Positions 17,271-24,854 are shown, counted from the first letter of the stretch. The stretch is DNA of 52,818 bases from a virus (IMGVR_UViG_3300033153_006359:1-52818), one strand, 5' to 3'. Program-made: numbers and translations. The notes: generated by a model not told the origin, from the letters alone.

Positions 17271-17485
17271 GACTTCACCTCTATAGGTATCCCATTGATC
17301 AGACCCTTCGGCCCCTCTGCAATACCAGCGATACTACAGAACTCTTTAGGTACAATACCTTCCTTCATTAGCTGAAAGTACTCTCCTCTATTCACCTGTA
17401 TACTAGTGATAGTTCTACTAGCTAGCTCAGCTCTCATACACTCATCAACTATCTCATCATAGATACTCTTGTATATAAACTTCAT
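17267..17485 (-). CDS. Small hypothetical protein
   Basis: 72 residues, beginning MKFIYKSIYDEIVDEC and ending in GPKGLINGIPIEVKS. The last part resembles a short beta hairpin seen in several small phage proteins. ATGA-type overlaps with both neighbours. Function unknown. Confidence 0.55.
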   Translation of the reverse strand: MKFIYKSIYDEIVDECMRAELASRTITSIQVNRGEYFQLMKEGIVPKEFCSIAGIAEGPKGLINGIPIEVKS

Positions 17486-17652
17486 CGTAACTCCTCTATC
17501 AATTTCTTAACGTCTATCTCTATATTACTCCATAGACACCCAGGAGTGAAGATAGTTTCTAGCTTATCCCTTACATCATCAGTATACACGATATACCCAT
17601 CCTCCGCCTCTACAAGATTATTGAACTCATTCATCTCATACCTCTTAATCAT
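17482..17652 (-). CDS. Small hypothetical protein
   Basis: 56 residues from ATG 17652, which lies one base after the stop of the upstream membrane protein gene. Contains DGYIVYTDDVRDKLETIF. The overlap with the next gene supports translation. Function unknown; an internal ATG at 17637 is another possible start. Confidence 0.5.
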   Translation of the reverse strand: MIKRYEMNEFNNLVEAEDGYIVYTDDVRDKLETIFTPGCLWSNIEIDVKKLIEELR

Positions 17653-17653
17653 C

Positions 17654-17848
17654 TTACCACACTCCAAGCCATAAGCCAACACCGTGAATCCATGCTACCG
17701 GAACAGCTATCGCACCAGCAATAAGGAACCCCCACTCTCCTGCTCTGAAGCAGTGGACTACATGAGTACCCCATGCTGCTAAGCTGGTTATGATAAATAA
17801 TACTAATGCTACAACTGCTACCGCAAATGACTTCTCATCGTTCTCCAT
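17654..17848 (-). CDS. Small membrane protein, two transmembrane segments
   Basis: 64 residues from ATG 17848, chosen for the AGGAGAAG site upstream and the TAATG overlap with the RNA ligase gene. Two hydrophobic segments (FAVAVVALVLFIITSLAAW and GFLIAGAIAVPVAWIHGVG) are joined by a short loop with His and Cys. Such proteins in early phage regions may act on the host membrane; nothing more specific is visible. Confidence 0.6.
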   Translation of the reverse strand: MENDEKSFAVAVVALVLFIITSLAAWGTHVVHCFRAGEWGFLIAGAIAVPVAWIHGVGLWLGVW

Positions 17849-18537
17849 TACTTCTCCTGTAATAACCATGTATTAGATATAGCCTTGAAGCTATATGAAT
17901 CATCTCTAAGATCTCGTATAACAATACCTTCTCTAGCGAAGGGGCCAAGCATACTCTCTTCAGCCTCAGCCTCTTCAAGGTATCCCTCTGTATCCATACT
18001 CTTGATAGGCCCGATGTGTGGTACCATCTTATAACCTAGCTCATCGAAGAGTCTAAGCTTCTCTACCATGCACAGGTATCTCTGCTCATCTATATCGTAT
18101 GCATTGTAGAAATATGTATCTCTACCTACGAGCTTATATCCATTACCTTGGATACCTAAGCCAATGATCTCCCCTTGGATAGCTATACTTCTACCTTCCT
18201 TCTCACAGTATGAGCGTAAGCGAGACTCTGCTTGTAGCTGCCGAGCCATATCAGTCCAGTTGCTTGTACATCCCGTACTCTTATACCATATATTTCTACT
18301 ACAGATGCCGAAGAGTCCTCGCTTAAAGAGGCCTACCTTCTCATCACGCTTGTAGAATAAGGTAAGAGACTGACCATCAAGCTTCTCTGTATGGTACAAG
18401 CCACGTTCCTCTGTCTCCTTACGTACATCCTGTATATTCTGTACTCTCCTCTCGTCACTGTGAGGGATTGTTATAGTGCCCCGCTTATACGGTAAACCTA
18501 ATAGCTGCCTCACTTTACTTTGAATGTTTATCCACAT
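17848..18537 (-). CDS. RNA ligase, catalytic half (split gene)
   Basis: 229 residues. It contains the nucleotidyltransferase core of an Rnl2/DRB0094-type ATP-dependent RNA ligase: a leading SDERRVQN motif, motif I EKLDGQS with the AMP-accepting Lys, a motif III-like stretch around FYNAYDID, motif IV EGIVIRD, and motif V SFKAISN. The N-terminal domain of this family is missing here and lies on the other side of an endonuclease gene, at 18979-19473. Possible starts are ATG 18537 (inside the endonuclease gene) or GTG 18513 just after its stop. It would seal broken RNA, for example tRNA cut by host defence. No partner kinase or phosphatase is visible. Confidence 0.85.
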   Translation of the reverse strand: MWINIQSKVRQLLGLPYKRGTITIPHSDERRVQNIQDVRKETEERGLYHTEKLDGQSLTLFYKRDEKVGLFKRGLFGICSRNIWYKSTGCTSNWTDMARQLQAESRLRSYCEKEGRSIAIQGEIIGLGIQGNGYKLVGRDTYFYNAYDIDEQRYLCMVEKLRLFDELGYKMVPHIGPIKSMDTEGYLEEAEAEESMLGPFAREGIVIRDLRDDSYSFKAISNTWLLQEK

Positions 18538-18982
18538 AGTCTGCTGCCCTCCTTAGTACACTTGAGTTATCTTTAAAATGGCCTAGTCCGACATTACAGA
18601 TGTCACATAAGAGTGACCTAACCTCCCCAGTTCTATGACAGTGATCTACATGGAGAATATTCTTCTTACCACTGTCAAGTGAGAGCCCGCATATATCACA
18701 GCAACCCCTCTGTACATCCATCATATCTCGTAAGTTTTGTTCAGTTAGACCATACATCTTCAACCGCTCCCTCACATACCTTCTATATCTGATAATATCC
18801 TTCCCTATCTTATCAGATCTAATTCTTCTCTTTTTAATTATAGCCTCGTTGTTAGCTTTATAGTATGCTGCCCCATTCTTTCTTCTACAAACCTTGCACC
18901 AAGAGTGCAGCCCTTTAATAGCTTTGACGTAAGGGAACTCACTTTCTTCTTTCAGTTCATTGCATGAACAACAAGTCTTCAT
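18515..18982 (-). CDS. Endonuclease VII-like (His-Me) homing endonuclease 1
   Basis: 155 residues from ATG 18982 (ATGA overlap with the upstream RNA ligase piece). The N-terminus has a zinc-finger pattern (CCSCNELK and WCKVCRRKNG). The C-terminal half holds the endonuclease VII-type signature: CCDICG, HVDHCHRTGEVRSLLC, then CDICNVGLGHF, with His catalysing and Cys pairs binding zinc. Free-standing enzymes of this kind spread by cutting DNA that lacks them. It sits exactly between the two halves of the RNA ligase gene. Three relatives are at 24211, 29640 and 50763. Confidence 0.85.
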   Translation of the reverse strand: MKTCCSCNELKEESEFPYVKAIKGLHSWCKVCRRKNGAAYYKANNEAIIKKRRIRSDKIGKDIIRYRRYVRERLKMYGLTEQNLRDMMDVQRGCCDICGLSLDSGKKNILHVDHCHRTGEVRSLLCDICNVGLGHFKDNSSVLRRAADYVDKHSK

Positions 18983-19473
18983 ACCCAGATCTCCCACTCA
19001 GGCCACCCACCATTCTTCCTAGGCCATAACACTTGATGTAGCTTACGAGTCAAGCTGAAGCGTAACATCCAAGCATGCTTAATCTTCTTCTTCTTATTCT
19101 TACCTCCGTACTTCTCTTGTAGCTCAGCTGGACTTAAGTACTTAGTTACTCCTAGCCACTTAGAGACATCCTCTCCTAAGTTTATCTTACGATCAGTATT
19201 AAGGATAGATAAGGGTAAGGCTAGGCCCTGAGCTAACTGCCCCATGAACCTAGCTGTCTTCACTCGGAACTTCCTAGGACGCATGAACTCTGACCAGTCC
19301 TTCTCAGGCAACACTGAGTCTATCTCGAAGAAGATGCATAGATCTCCCTGCTTAAACTCACCCTTCTTAACTACACATTGCCATCCATCTACTAGTGCTA
19401 GCTCTATCCTATCAGCCTTAGGTATAGGTAGTAGCTCCTTAATCTCTCGTACTGTAGCTAATTGTCTACTCAT
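18979..19473 (-). CDS. RNA ligase, N-terminal domain (split gene)
   Basis: 164 residues. It matches the N-terminal domain of DRB0094-family RNA ligases: RQLATVREIKELLPIPKADR, then WQCVVKKGEF, GDLCIFFEIDSVLP, FRVKTARFMG and QGLALPL, an OB-like domain ahead of the catalytic core. It stops at GGWPEWEIWV, just where family members continue into the IPKTDE-type linker. The catalytic core follows only after the endonuclease gene. It could associate with the 17848-18537 product, as other homing-split phage enzymes do, or be inactive. ATG 19476 is one codon further upstream. Confidence 0.8.
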   Translation of the reverse strand: MSRQLATVREIKELLPIPKADRIELALVDGWQCVVKKGEFKQGDLCIFFEIDSVLPEKDWSEFMRPRKFRVKTARFMGQLAQGLALPLSILNTDRKINLGEDVSKWLGVTKYLSPAELQEKYGGKNKKKKIKHAWMLRFSLTRKLHQVLWPRKNGGWPEWEIWV

Positions 19474-19660
19474 CATCTCTCCCTATCTTCAACCCTCTAC
19501 GAAGAGCTACTCTCAGTAGAAAGTCTGGTGTCACTGTACGTCCCTTGATCTCACCCTGCAGATCCTCAATGATTGTAGAGATGCAGTGGCAGGTACCTCG
19601 TATCCCACCAACTGGCTCACGTACCTCGCATCCTATCTTCTTACATCCGTATTCTCTCAT
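19466..19660 (-). CDS. Small Cys-containing hypothetical protein
   Basis: 64 residues, with Cys at several early positions (MREYGCKKIGCEVRE, GTCHCIS), possibly a small metal site. AAGGAG lies nine bases before the ATG. It overlaps both neighbours. No family recognised. Confidence 0.5.
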   Translation of the reverse strand: MREYGCKKIGCEVREPVGGIRGTCHCISTIIEDLQGEIKGRTVTPDFLLRVALRRGLKIGRDDE

Positions 19661-19878
19661 ACCCTTGGTCTCCTTGGCATTGGTCGCCAGTGTGTTACAG
19701 CTGTAGTAGGGTAGGTATCTCTAGTTCCACATGAGGTTAGCTGTGCATAGAATTGTAGCTCACCACCCCACTCTGGATAACTCAGTAATGCAGGGATGAT
19801 CCTACCATCCTCCTCATATACTAAAACTAACCTGCCCTTCCTAGGCATCTTCTTATCTACGCTGACCCACTTACTCAT
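19657..19878 (-). CDS. DUF551-like protein
   Basis: 73 residues from ATG 19878, chosen for GGAGG upstream. The pattern SKWVSVDKKMPRKGRLVLVY ... VTHWRPMPRRP is the DUF551 layout, a small domain frequent in phages and prophages with unknown role. The HWRPMP element is the most conserved part of that family. It overlaps its neighbours. Confidence 0.75.
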   Translation of the reverse strand: MSKWVSVDKKMPRKGRLVLVYEEDGRIIPALLSYPEWGGELQFYAQLTSCGTRDTYPTTAVTHWRPMPRRPRV

Positions 19879-20051
19879 ACTCTTAACTTCCTCCATATTG
19901 TTCTAGGTACATCCCTAAGGTACATGTAAGGTAGCCACTGTAGCATCAGATCATACCAACTAATCTTACTAAGAGGTATGACTCCACTCCAGTACTCTCT
20001 GTAGCAGCATATAGTATCTCCCTTGAGATACACTTCCTTACTTCTGCTCAT
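19875..20051 (-). CDS. Small hypothetical protein
   Basis: 58 residues from ATG 20051, inside the end of the upstream gene. Rich in Tyr, Trp and Leu (ISWYDLMLQWLPYMYLRDV). The ribosome site is weak, so translation may depend on coupling with the upstream gene. Function unknown. Confidence 0.45.
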   Translation of the reverse strand: MSRSKEVYLKGDTICCYREYWSGVIPLSKISWYDLMLQWLPYMYLRDVPRTIWRKLRV

Positions 20052-20280
20052 ACTTACCACATTCGCTAGAGAAGTCTGTGAATGCAATAGGTAATCCTAC
20101 ATGCTCTGCATTCTTCTGATCTACCTCACCGAGCATCCGTGGACACCCCTCATTACTGCATGTATAGCTCTTACTACACCATCCTCTATCTTTATAACAT
20201 ATCATATCCTTATAACCTCCACAATAATTACAACCTATACTTGGTATTATTAACCCACCACATGGGCAACACCACATCAT
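20038..20280 (-). CDS. Cys-rich zinc-finger-like protein
   Basis: 80 residues from ATG 20280 (ATGA overlap with upstream gene; GGGGG site before it). Cys pairs CCPC, CNYC, and later CSKSYTCSNEGC suggest one or two zinc sites. A perfect palindrome copy is at 20062-20073. Function unknown; a nucleic-acid-binding role is possible. Confidence 0.55.
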   Translation of the reverse strand: MMWCCPCGGLIIPSIGCNYCGGYKDMICYKDRGWCSKSYTCSNEGCPRMLGEVDQKNAEHVGLPIAFTDFSSECGKYEQK

Positions 20281-20501
20281 ACGATAGTACCCCCTAGCAG
20301 ATAACTCTCTGTCCAATGGTAGTACCTTAGCTTATCCTCTGCCATATCCTCGAACATCTCATCTGCCATCTGCTTCACAGTCACTTCCTTATCTAGTATA
20401 GAACTACGTACTGACCACTCTAGTACACCGAAGGGTGTAATCGTCAAGGTGTAGCCAGTGTGTCCTAAGTTACTAGCTAGCTCCCCATATCCCTCACTCA
20501 T
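20277..20501 (-). CDS. Hypothetical protein
   Basis: 74 residues. An N-terminal strand-rich part (GYTLTITPFGVLEWSVRSS) is followed by a helical part (VTVKQMADEMFEDMAEDKL). Its start overlaps the dUTPase stop. Function unknown. Confidence 0.5.
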   Translation of the reverse strand: MSEGYGELASNLGHTGYTLTITPFGVLEWSVRSSILDKEVTVKQMADEMFEDMAEDKLRYYHWTESYLLGGTIV

Positions 20502-20913
20502 CTGTACTACCGAAGCTGCCTGAGCCCCTATGCGTCTCCCCTAACCCACTCACAGTCTCTGTGGCGATAAGTTGAGGGTGTGAGATAGGTGTGATGAGGA
20601 GCTGGAAGTAGCGTACATCTTTCTCTAGCAGAGCTACTGAGTAGTGAGAGTAGTTCTTTACATTAGCCTTAATCTCCCCTCTGTAGTCCTCATCTATCAC
20701 ACCAGTGATTACCTCTACATTCAGCTTACTTGGTAGAGAGCTACGATGTGTCAAGATACCTACATGATTAGGTGGGATAGCTAAATGAATACCCGTTGGT
20801 ACTAACCTAGACTCATGGGGATTTAGAGTTATAGTCTTTGTACTCACCATATCATACCCAGCAGCTAGTGCTTGTCTCTCTAGTACACCACCATTCTTAT
20901 TATACACCTTCAT
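20494..20913 (-). CDS. dut: dUTP diphosphatase
   Basis: 139 residues, usual length for the trimeric family. It converts dUTP to dUMP and diphosphate, keeping uracil out of DNA and feeding thymidylate synthesis. Motifs in order: AGYDM (motif 1), HRSSL (2), TGVIDEDYRGEI (3, with the catalytic-water Asp), an altered motif 4 (FQLLITP), and GETHRGSGSFGST (5, the flexible C-terminal arm that closes over the base). It sits next to the ThyX-like gene and shares short overlaps with its neighbours. Confidence 0.93.
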   Translation of the reverse strand: MKVYNKNGGVLERQALAAGYDMVSTKTITLNPHESRLVPTGIHLAIPPNHVGILTHRSSLPSKLNVEVITGVIDEDYRGEIKANVKNYSHYSVALLEKDVRYFQLLITPISHPQLIATETVSGLGETHRGSGSFGSTDE

Positions 20914-21167
20914 ATCTTACCCTCCTTATGTCCACGCTTCTTCTCTCTAGTAAGCATCTTCTTCTCCTTCATCTTCTGCTCAGCTCTCCGTGCCTGTGAG
21001 ATAGCATTACCGAAGCTAGTTAGGACAATGCCCAACTCCTCTGGTGTAAGCATAAGCTCTACCTCATTGCTTATGTTAGCCAGTGTAAGTTGGGCATTCC
21101 CGAATGCATCAGTAGCTAATTCAAGACGACCGAAGGTGCTAGTCTTAAGCCGTACTACCTGATCCAT
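20910..21167 (-). CDS. Hypothetical protein with basic tail
   Basis: 85 residues. A central helical segment (LTPEELGIVLTSFGNAISQA) is followed by a Lys/Arg-rich tail (EQKMKEKKMLTREKKRGHK) that may bind nucleic acid. GGAGG precedes the ATG. Overlaps the dUTPase and DUF3310 genes. No family recognised. Confidence 0.55.
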   Translation of the reverse strand: MDQVVRLKTSTFGRLELATDAFGNAQLTLANISNEVELMLTPEELGIVLTSFGNAISQARRAEQKMKEKKMLTREKKRGHKEGKI

Positions 21168-21387
21168 TATTCAACCTCCGTAAGTACCACTCAGACTTTC
21201 GTAAGTCCTTCGTCGTACTACCTTTAAAGGGAGCACGTAAGATATACTTAAGTACATTCCCTAGTGCATACATCTGTTGCTCACTAAGCTTACCATGATA
21301 GTTACCTAGTACATGCTCAATGACATCTATAGCTTCCATACCACCTACTATATCTTGGTAATGCTCAGGCTTATTAACATCATCCAT
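21145..21387 (-). CDS. DUF3310 family protein
   Basis: 80 residues with the full DUF3310 pattern: NKPEHYQ, GGMEAIDVIEHVL, LGNVLKYILRA and DLRKSEWYLRRL. The family is common next to phage nucleotide-metabolism genes and has been called nucleotide-kinase-like without firm biochemical proof. Here it lies between dUTPase and the ThyX-like gene, which supports a nucleotide-linked role. Confidence 0.85.
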   Translation of the reverse strand: MDDVNKPEHYQDIVGGMEAIDVIEHVLGNYHGKLSEQQMYALGNVLKYILRAPFKGSTTKDLRKSEWYLRRLNNGSGSTA

Positions 21388-21880
21388 CTAATCTCTCCCA
21401 GTATCCACAAGACTTCAGCTCGTGGCACCCTTGTCTATACAGGCAATCCGGAACCATGAACTTCGCTAGAGAGGAGTCAACTCCAGAGATCTTTAGCTTA
21501 ATCTCATTCATAACTTGGAAGGTATCAGTAGATGCCTTGTAACATAGACGCTTCCTTGAGATATTGATAAGAGCCTCAGCATTCACAAGCATACTGTGCT
21601 TAACTAAGGAGTACCTTCCATCATCTAAGGAGCCTCCTCTATCCTCTCGTCTACTAGATACGAAGTGAGTTACCCCTATGTTATGCCTTACTAGATGAGT
21701 AGATACATAGCTATACACATCTGTAATCTCTATCCAAAATAGTTGGGTACGTATTGGCGAGTGCTGGCATTCATAGATCTTCTCAAGACTCATCTTAGAA
21801 TCTATCTCCTCTAGTACAGTAGCCTCAATGGCTCTGTGCATCAATGAGATATCCGTTAGCTTCTTCACCTTGACTCTCAT
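21380..21880 (-). CDS. ThyX-like flavin-dependent thymidylate synthase
   Basis: 166 residues, shorter than typical ThyX (about 220 or more). The central RHNIGVTHFVSSRRED block corresponds to the ThyX signature RHRxxSxxxxS/R, but the third residue is Asn rather than Arg. Downstream NAEALINISRKRLCYKAST and FMVPDCLYRQGCHELKSCGYW match a short phage ThyX-like family that I recognise. It would methylate dUMP to dTMP using flavin and folate. The changed motif and short length leave activity uncertain. Confidence 0.65.
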   Translation of the reverse strand: MRVKVKKLTDISLMHRAIEATVLEEIDSKMSLEKIYECQHSPIRTQLFWIEITDVYSYVSTHLVRHNIGVTHFVSSRREDRGGSLDDGRYSLVKHSMLVNAEALINISRKRLCYKASTDTFQVMNEIKLKISGVDSSLAKFMVPDCLYRQGCHELKSCGYWERLDG

Positions 21881-22440
21881 GGCAACTCCCTCAGTACCTC
21901 TTGAAGAGTGTATGCAGTACCTCGACAGGCTTCCTTCAACCCTCTTACAAAGATCTTAGGAACCATACCATTCATACACATAGGCTTACCAGATGGGAGG
22001 GAGCGTAAGATCATAGCTCGAATCAACTCATGCTCCAGTACAGATGCCTGATCATTATCCTCTACGTTAGCAAGGATAGTATAGCGTAAGCTATGCCCCT
22101 CATCAAGCCTAGCTTGCACTACCTTAGAGCTACTAGTATAGAACTCCCAGTTGCTATCGATATCTCGTGCCTTAGTGAACTGATTGTAATACTTATAAGC
22201 CTTACGACCTATATAGATTTCTTCTGTATCTAGATCAACTACACTATAGATGAAACCATACTTACCCTCATCAACATCTCCGAGCCAGTGGTGCCCCCTC
22301 AGCTGATTATCTCTAGCGAAGACTGCCTCCTCCACAGTATCATATGTACCTACATACTCCAGGCTCTCGCCTTCCCATGTGTATGTCTTGTACTTCCCTG
22401 ACTTACGTTGGTACACCCCTTTAGGTAGCTCTCTAGCCAT
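21877..22440 (-). CDS. GIY-YIG (SegE-like) endonuclease with AP2-like DNA-binding part
   Basis: 187 residues. Residues about 5-50 (KGVYQRKSGKYKTYTW, then YVGTYDTVEEAVFARD) follow the AP2 DNA-binding pattern seen in mobile endonucleases. Residues about 60-150 form a GIY-YIG nuclease of the SegE type: GFIYSVVDLDTEEIYIGRK, then NWEFYTSSSKVV and a catalytic-type Glu in VLEHELI. Such enzymes cut at specific sites and spread by homing. It overlaps the ThyX-like gene downstream by ATGA. Confidence 0.75.
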   Translation of the reverse strand: MARELPKGVYQRKSGKYKTYTWEGESLEYVGTYDTVEEAVFARDNQLRGHHWLGDVDEGKYGFIYSVVDLDTEEIYIGRKAYKYYNQFTKARDIDSNWEFYTSSSKVVQARLDEGHSLRYTILANVEDNDQASVLEHELIRAMILRSLPSGKPMCMNGMVPKIFVRGLKEACRGTAYTLQEVLRELP

Positions 22441-22441
22441 C

Positions 22442-22831
22442 TTAATTCTCCTCTATAGATGCACCTAAGAGTGCACCGATGAGAGTATAGATCTTACCGG
22501 ACTTATCATTCTTCTTGATGAAGGGCTCGAACTCAGCAAGGGTAGCAAGTATAGCAAAGGCTCTCTTACCATCCTTCTTCTTATACTTAGTCCAGTCAAG
22601 CTGCTCAGAGATAGTGTCAACCATACCGCTGACCTCAGAGAGAATCTTACTGGCACTTACTGCTTCCTCTGAGAAACCTTCCTGCTCAGCAATGTACTCA
22701 AGGGAGACAGCTACCTTCTCTCGTCCGTACTTCTCGATCATAAGTAACATAGCTTCATCAGGCCCTATATTCATCTCATATGCTAACTTGAACTCTGCTG
22801 CCATCTGCTTAATCTCATCATTTACTTTCAT
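22442..22831 (-). CDS. Acidic helical hypothetical protein
   Basis: 129 residues, mostly helical, rich in Glu, Lys, Ala and Ile (SASKILSEVSGMVDTI; AFAILATLAEFEPF). No membrane segments or catalytic motifs. Its start overlaps the stop of the RusA-like gene (ATGA), so it may work with recombination proteins, though this is only positional. Confidence 0.6.
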   Translation of the reverse strand: MKVNDEIKQMAAEFKLAYEMNIGPDEAMLLMIEKYGREKVAVSLEYIAEQEGFSEEAVSASKILSEVSGMVDTISEQLDWTKYKKKDGKRAFAILATLAEFEPFIKKNDKSGKIYTLIGALLGASIEEN

Positions 22832-23259
22832 CGCTTATATCTCCTATCGATATTCTTTCTATATTTCTTTAGCTCTAAGTTCATATACTCAGAACCCTTA
22901 TTGACTAACCGCTTCTCTAGCAGTATCCTTACGAACTGTCTATCATCTACCTTGACACCTTGCTTATTCAACCACTCCATTACACAATCTTCAATGGCCT
23001 TAAGACAATTACTTAGATCGGATAAGGGAGATGATACACCTACCTTCATATACAGTTGCAGGTTCCCACATAAGGCTACTGATCTACCATCATATTCTCT
23101 AGAGAGGTAGCCTAGTACATCCTTCCGGAACCTCTTGTAGTATACACTACGATGCTTACGTCCTCCATAGATCTTGTTTGTACTCAGTGCCTTGTATGGT
23201 AGCTTCAATTGGATACCATGTCTTGCCCTCTTCTTCGGTGGGCTACCCTTACCCCTCAC
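22828..23259 (-). CDS. RusA-like Holliday junction resolvase
   Basis: 143 residues. The catalytic pattern SDLSNCLKAIEDCV (acidic residues and Lys) followed by GVKVDDRQFV (paired Asp) is that of RusA-type resolvases, which cut four-way DNA junctions. Basic ends (KKRARHG; KYRKNIDRRYKR) suit DNA binding. In phages the enzyme trims branched replication intermediates before packaging. The gene overlaps the exonuclease gene upstream by four bases. Confidence 0.8.
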   Translation of the reverse strand: MRGKGSPPKKRARHGIQLKLPYKALSTNKIYGGRKHRSVYYKRFRKDVLGYLSREYDGRSVALCGNLQLYMKVGVSSPLSDLSNCLKAIEDCVMEWLNKQGVKVDDRQFVRILLEKRLVNKGSEYMNLELKKYRKNIDRRYKR

Positions 23260-24218
23260 CAGCGTATCCCCTTATCATCCTTGGGTAGTATCCACTTATC
23301 CTTATAGCTACGTACTAGGTATACGAGTCTAGCTGTCTGCTGTATCCATAAGAAGATACGCTTATGGTACTCAGCCTCCGTCTCTCCATCCCTCTGCTTC
23401 TCCTTAGTACAGTAGAGCTTGTGCATCATCTTGACGAGTGTGAAGTCATCAGTCTTAAGCCAATCTACGCTAGCGAAGGCCTTCTTAAAGCCTACCTTAC
23501 CTAACCCTCTTGGTGTCTTGATATTGTCCGTACTATCACCAGCAGCTATCTGCTCCCACAGATTATACCTCCCACCTATATCTGTAACTACCGTATGCTT
23601 ACCTGTATAATCGCTGAACTTCCCTCGGATCTGCTTAAGATCCTTATCTACTCCAACGATTACCCATGGCTCAGCAGCCTCCTCTAACTCCTTAGCTCGT
23701 ATGATAACCATGTCATCAGCCTCGTACCCTACTACTGTACGGGCACCTACGTTCTCCTCAAGCCATACCTTACATGCAGTGAGGTGCTCAGGTCTCCGCT
23801 TACCCTTACGATTAGCCTTGTATGTACTCAGTACATCATCTCTGAAGTTCCCCTTAGGTGTCAGGTAGTACTCACATTTGTTCTTACTGAAGATAACTAA
23901 CTTACTCTTCAGTATCTTGATAGCATTCTCCACTGGCTCAGGCTCCCATCGCTGCTCATACCTAAGCCCTGTGCTACTGAAGCTCTTCTCAGCTAGCACT
24001 GCATCCTTCTTATACTTGTATGGCCCAATCTCCTTAGTGCCCTCCACGAGCCACCACTGTGACCCATCGGTCACAGCAGCAGCAGTGTACGCTAATGTGT
24101 CGGCGTCCAAAAGTAGTATATCCTTAGGGTTAAAGGGTGTCGGCTTAAGTGCTTTGTGTATCTCTGTGATTGCCTCTGTAGTAGAAGGGTCACTCATCTT
24201 TGTTAAGTCATCAAACAC
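23256..24218 (-). CDS. 5'-3' exonuclease, T7 gp6 / FEN-like
   Basis: 320 residues. Metal-binding acidic motifs in order: LLDADTLAY, FRDDVLSTYKANRKGK, GYEADDMVI, VGVDKDLKQI, and the helix-hairpin-helix region GDSTDNIKTPRGLGKVG. This is the phage 5'-nuclease fold that removes RNA primers and degrades DNA from 5' ends. GTG at 24218 is the best start (AAGGAG just upstream); ATG 24197 lacks a site. The endonuclease 2 gene overlaps the start. Confidence 0.9.
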   Translation of the reverse strand: MFDDLTKMSDPSTTEAITEIHKALKPTPFNPKDILLLDADTLAYTAAAVTDGSQWWLVEGTKEIGPYKYKKDAVLAEKSFSSTGLRYEQRWEPEPVENAIKILKSKLVIFSKNKCEYYLTPKGNFRDDVLSTYKANRKGKRRPEHLTACKVWLEENVGARTVVGYEADDMVIIRAKELEEAAEPWVIVGVDKDLKQIRGKFSDYTGKHTVVTDIGGRYNLWEQIAAGDSTDNIKTPRGLGKVGFKKAFASVDWLKTDDFTLVKMMHKLYCTKEKQRDGETEAEYHKRIFLWIQQTARLVYLVRSYKDKWILPKDDKGIRW

Positions 24219-24759
24219 ATCTTCTCCTTATATATGATAAGACACCCTCAGCTTTATATACTTCCTCCTGAAGGTGTCCAACTGCCTTATTACAATCACC
24301 GCAAAGTAATGCCCTAACCTCACCGGAGCTGTGATCGTGATCAACTACTGGTTCCTCTAGCCAATCTCCACAACTATCACAACGCCCTCCCTGACTCTCC
24401 ATCATCTCCCTGTACTTCTCTTCAGAGAGTTTATATGTAGTCATCAGGTTCCATATCTTAGTCTGATACTTACCCTTATCTGTCTTAGCGTGTGCCTTCT
24501 TCTTAGCTATGACATCTGGCTTCTGACTGTAGAGCTTCTTAGTTGCGGCCCTACCTGCCTTCACATCATCAGGCACCGAGTGGTAAGCTTTCTTCCTCCT
24601 CTCAGAAAGCTTACCTTGATCTAGGTCATCCCTATATTTCTTAGCTCTAAGATTATAGCATACCTTACAAAGAGTATTATGTCTTCCACCTTTGTTAGGT
24701 TTAATCTTAGGGAACTCTTCTAACTCCTTCATCTCTCCGCATGTCTTACATAACCGCAT
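24211..24759 (-). CDS. Endonuclease VII-like (His-Me) homing endonuclease 2
   Basis: 182 residues. N-terminal zinc-finger pairs (CKTCGEMKELEEF; CKVCYNLR), a basic middle part, then the endonuclease VII signature: CDSCGDWL, VVDHDHSSGEVRALLC, GDCNKAVGHL. GAGGAG precedes the ATG. It lies between the SSB-like gene and the exonuclease and overlaps the exonuclease start, so it is inserted at a gene boundary without breaking a frame. Related to endonucleases 1, 3 and 4. Confidence 0.85.
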   Translation of the reverse strand: MRLCKTCGEMKELEEFPKIKPNKGGRHNTLCKVCYNLRAKKYRDDLDQGKLSERRKKAYHSVPDDVKAGRAATKKLYSQKPDVIAKKKAHAKTDKGKYQTKIWNLMTTYKLSEEKYREMMESQGGRCDSCGDWLEEPVVDHDHSSGEVRALLCGDCNKAVGHLQEEVYKAEGVLSYIRRRCV

Positions 24760-24854
24760 CTTAATCTCCTCTTGTTTAAGTTATACTTCCTGGCTACAAG
24801 AGGATACTATCACAACTATGCAGATACTGTTTGCTTCGATGTGTGTCTGCATCC
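24760..24854. other. Gap with a hairpin downstream of SSB-like gene
   Basis: A stem of ten base pairs with one wobble (24818-24827 with 24843-24852, ATGCAGATAC arm) lies directly after the SSB-like stop on the minus strand. It has no T-tract, so it may act in RNA stability or weak termination. No gene seen here. Confidence 0.45.

Noticed and set aside
17848-19473. Group I intron explaining the split RNA ligase
   Set aside because: The endonuclease frame directly overlaps both ligase pieces, leaving no room for intron RNA structure on either side.
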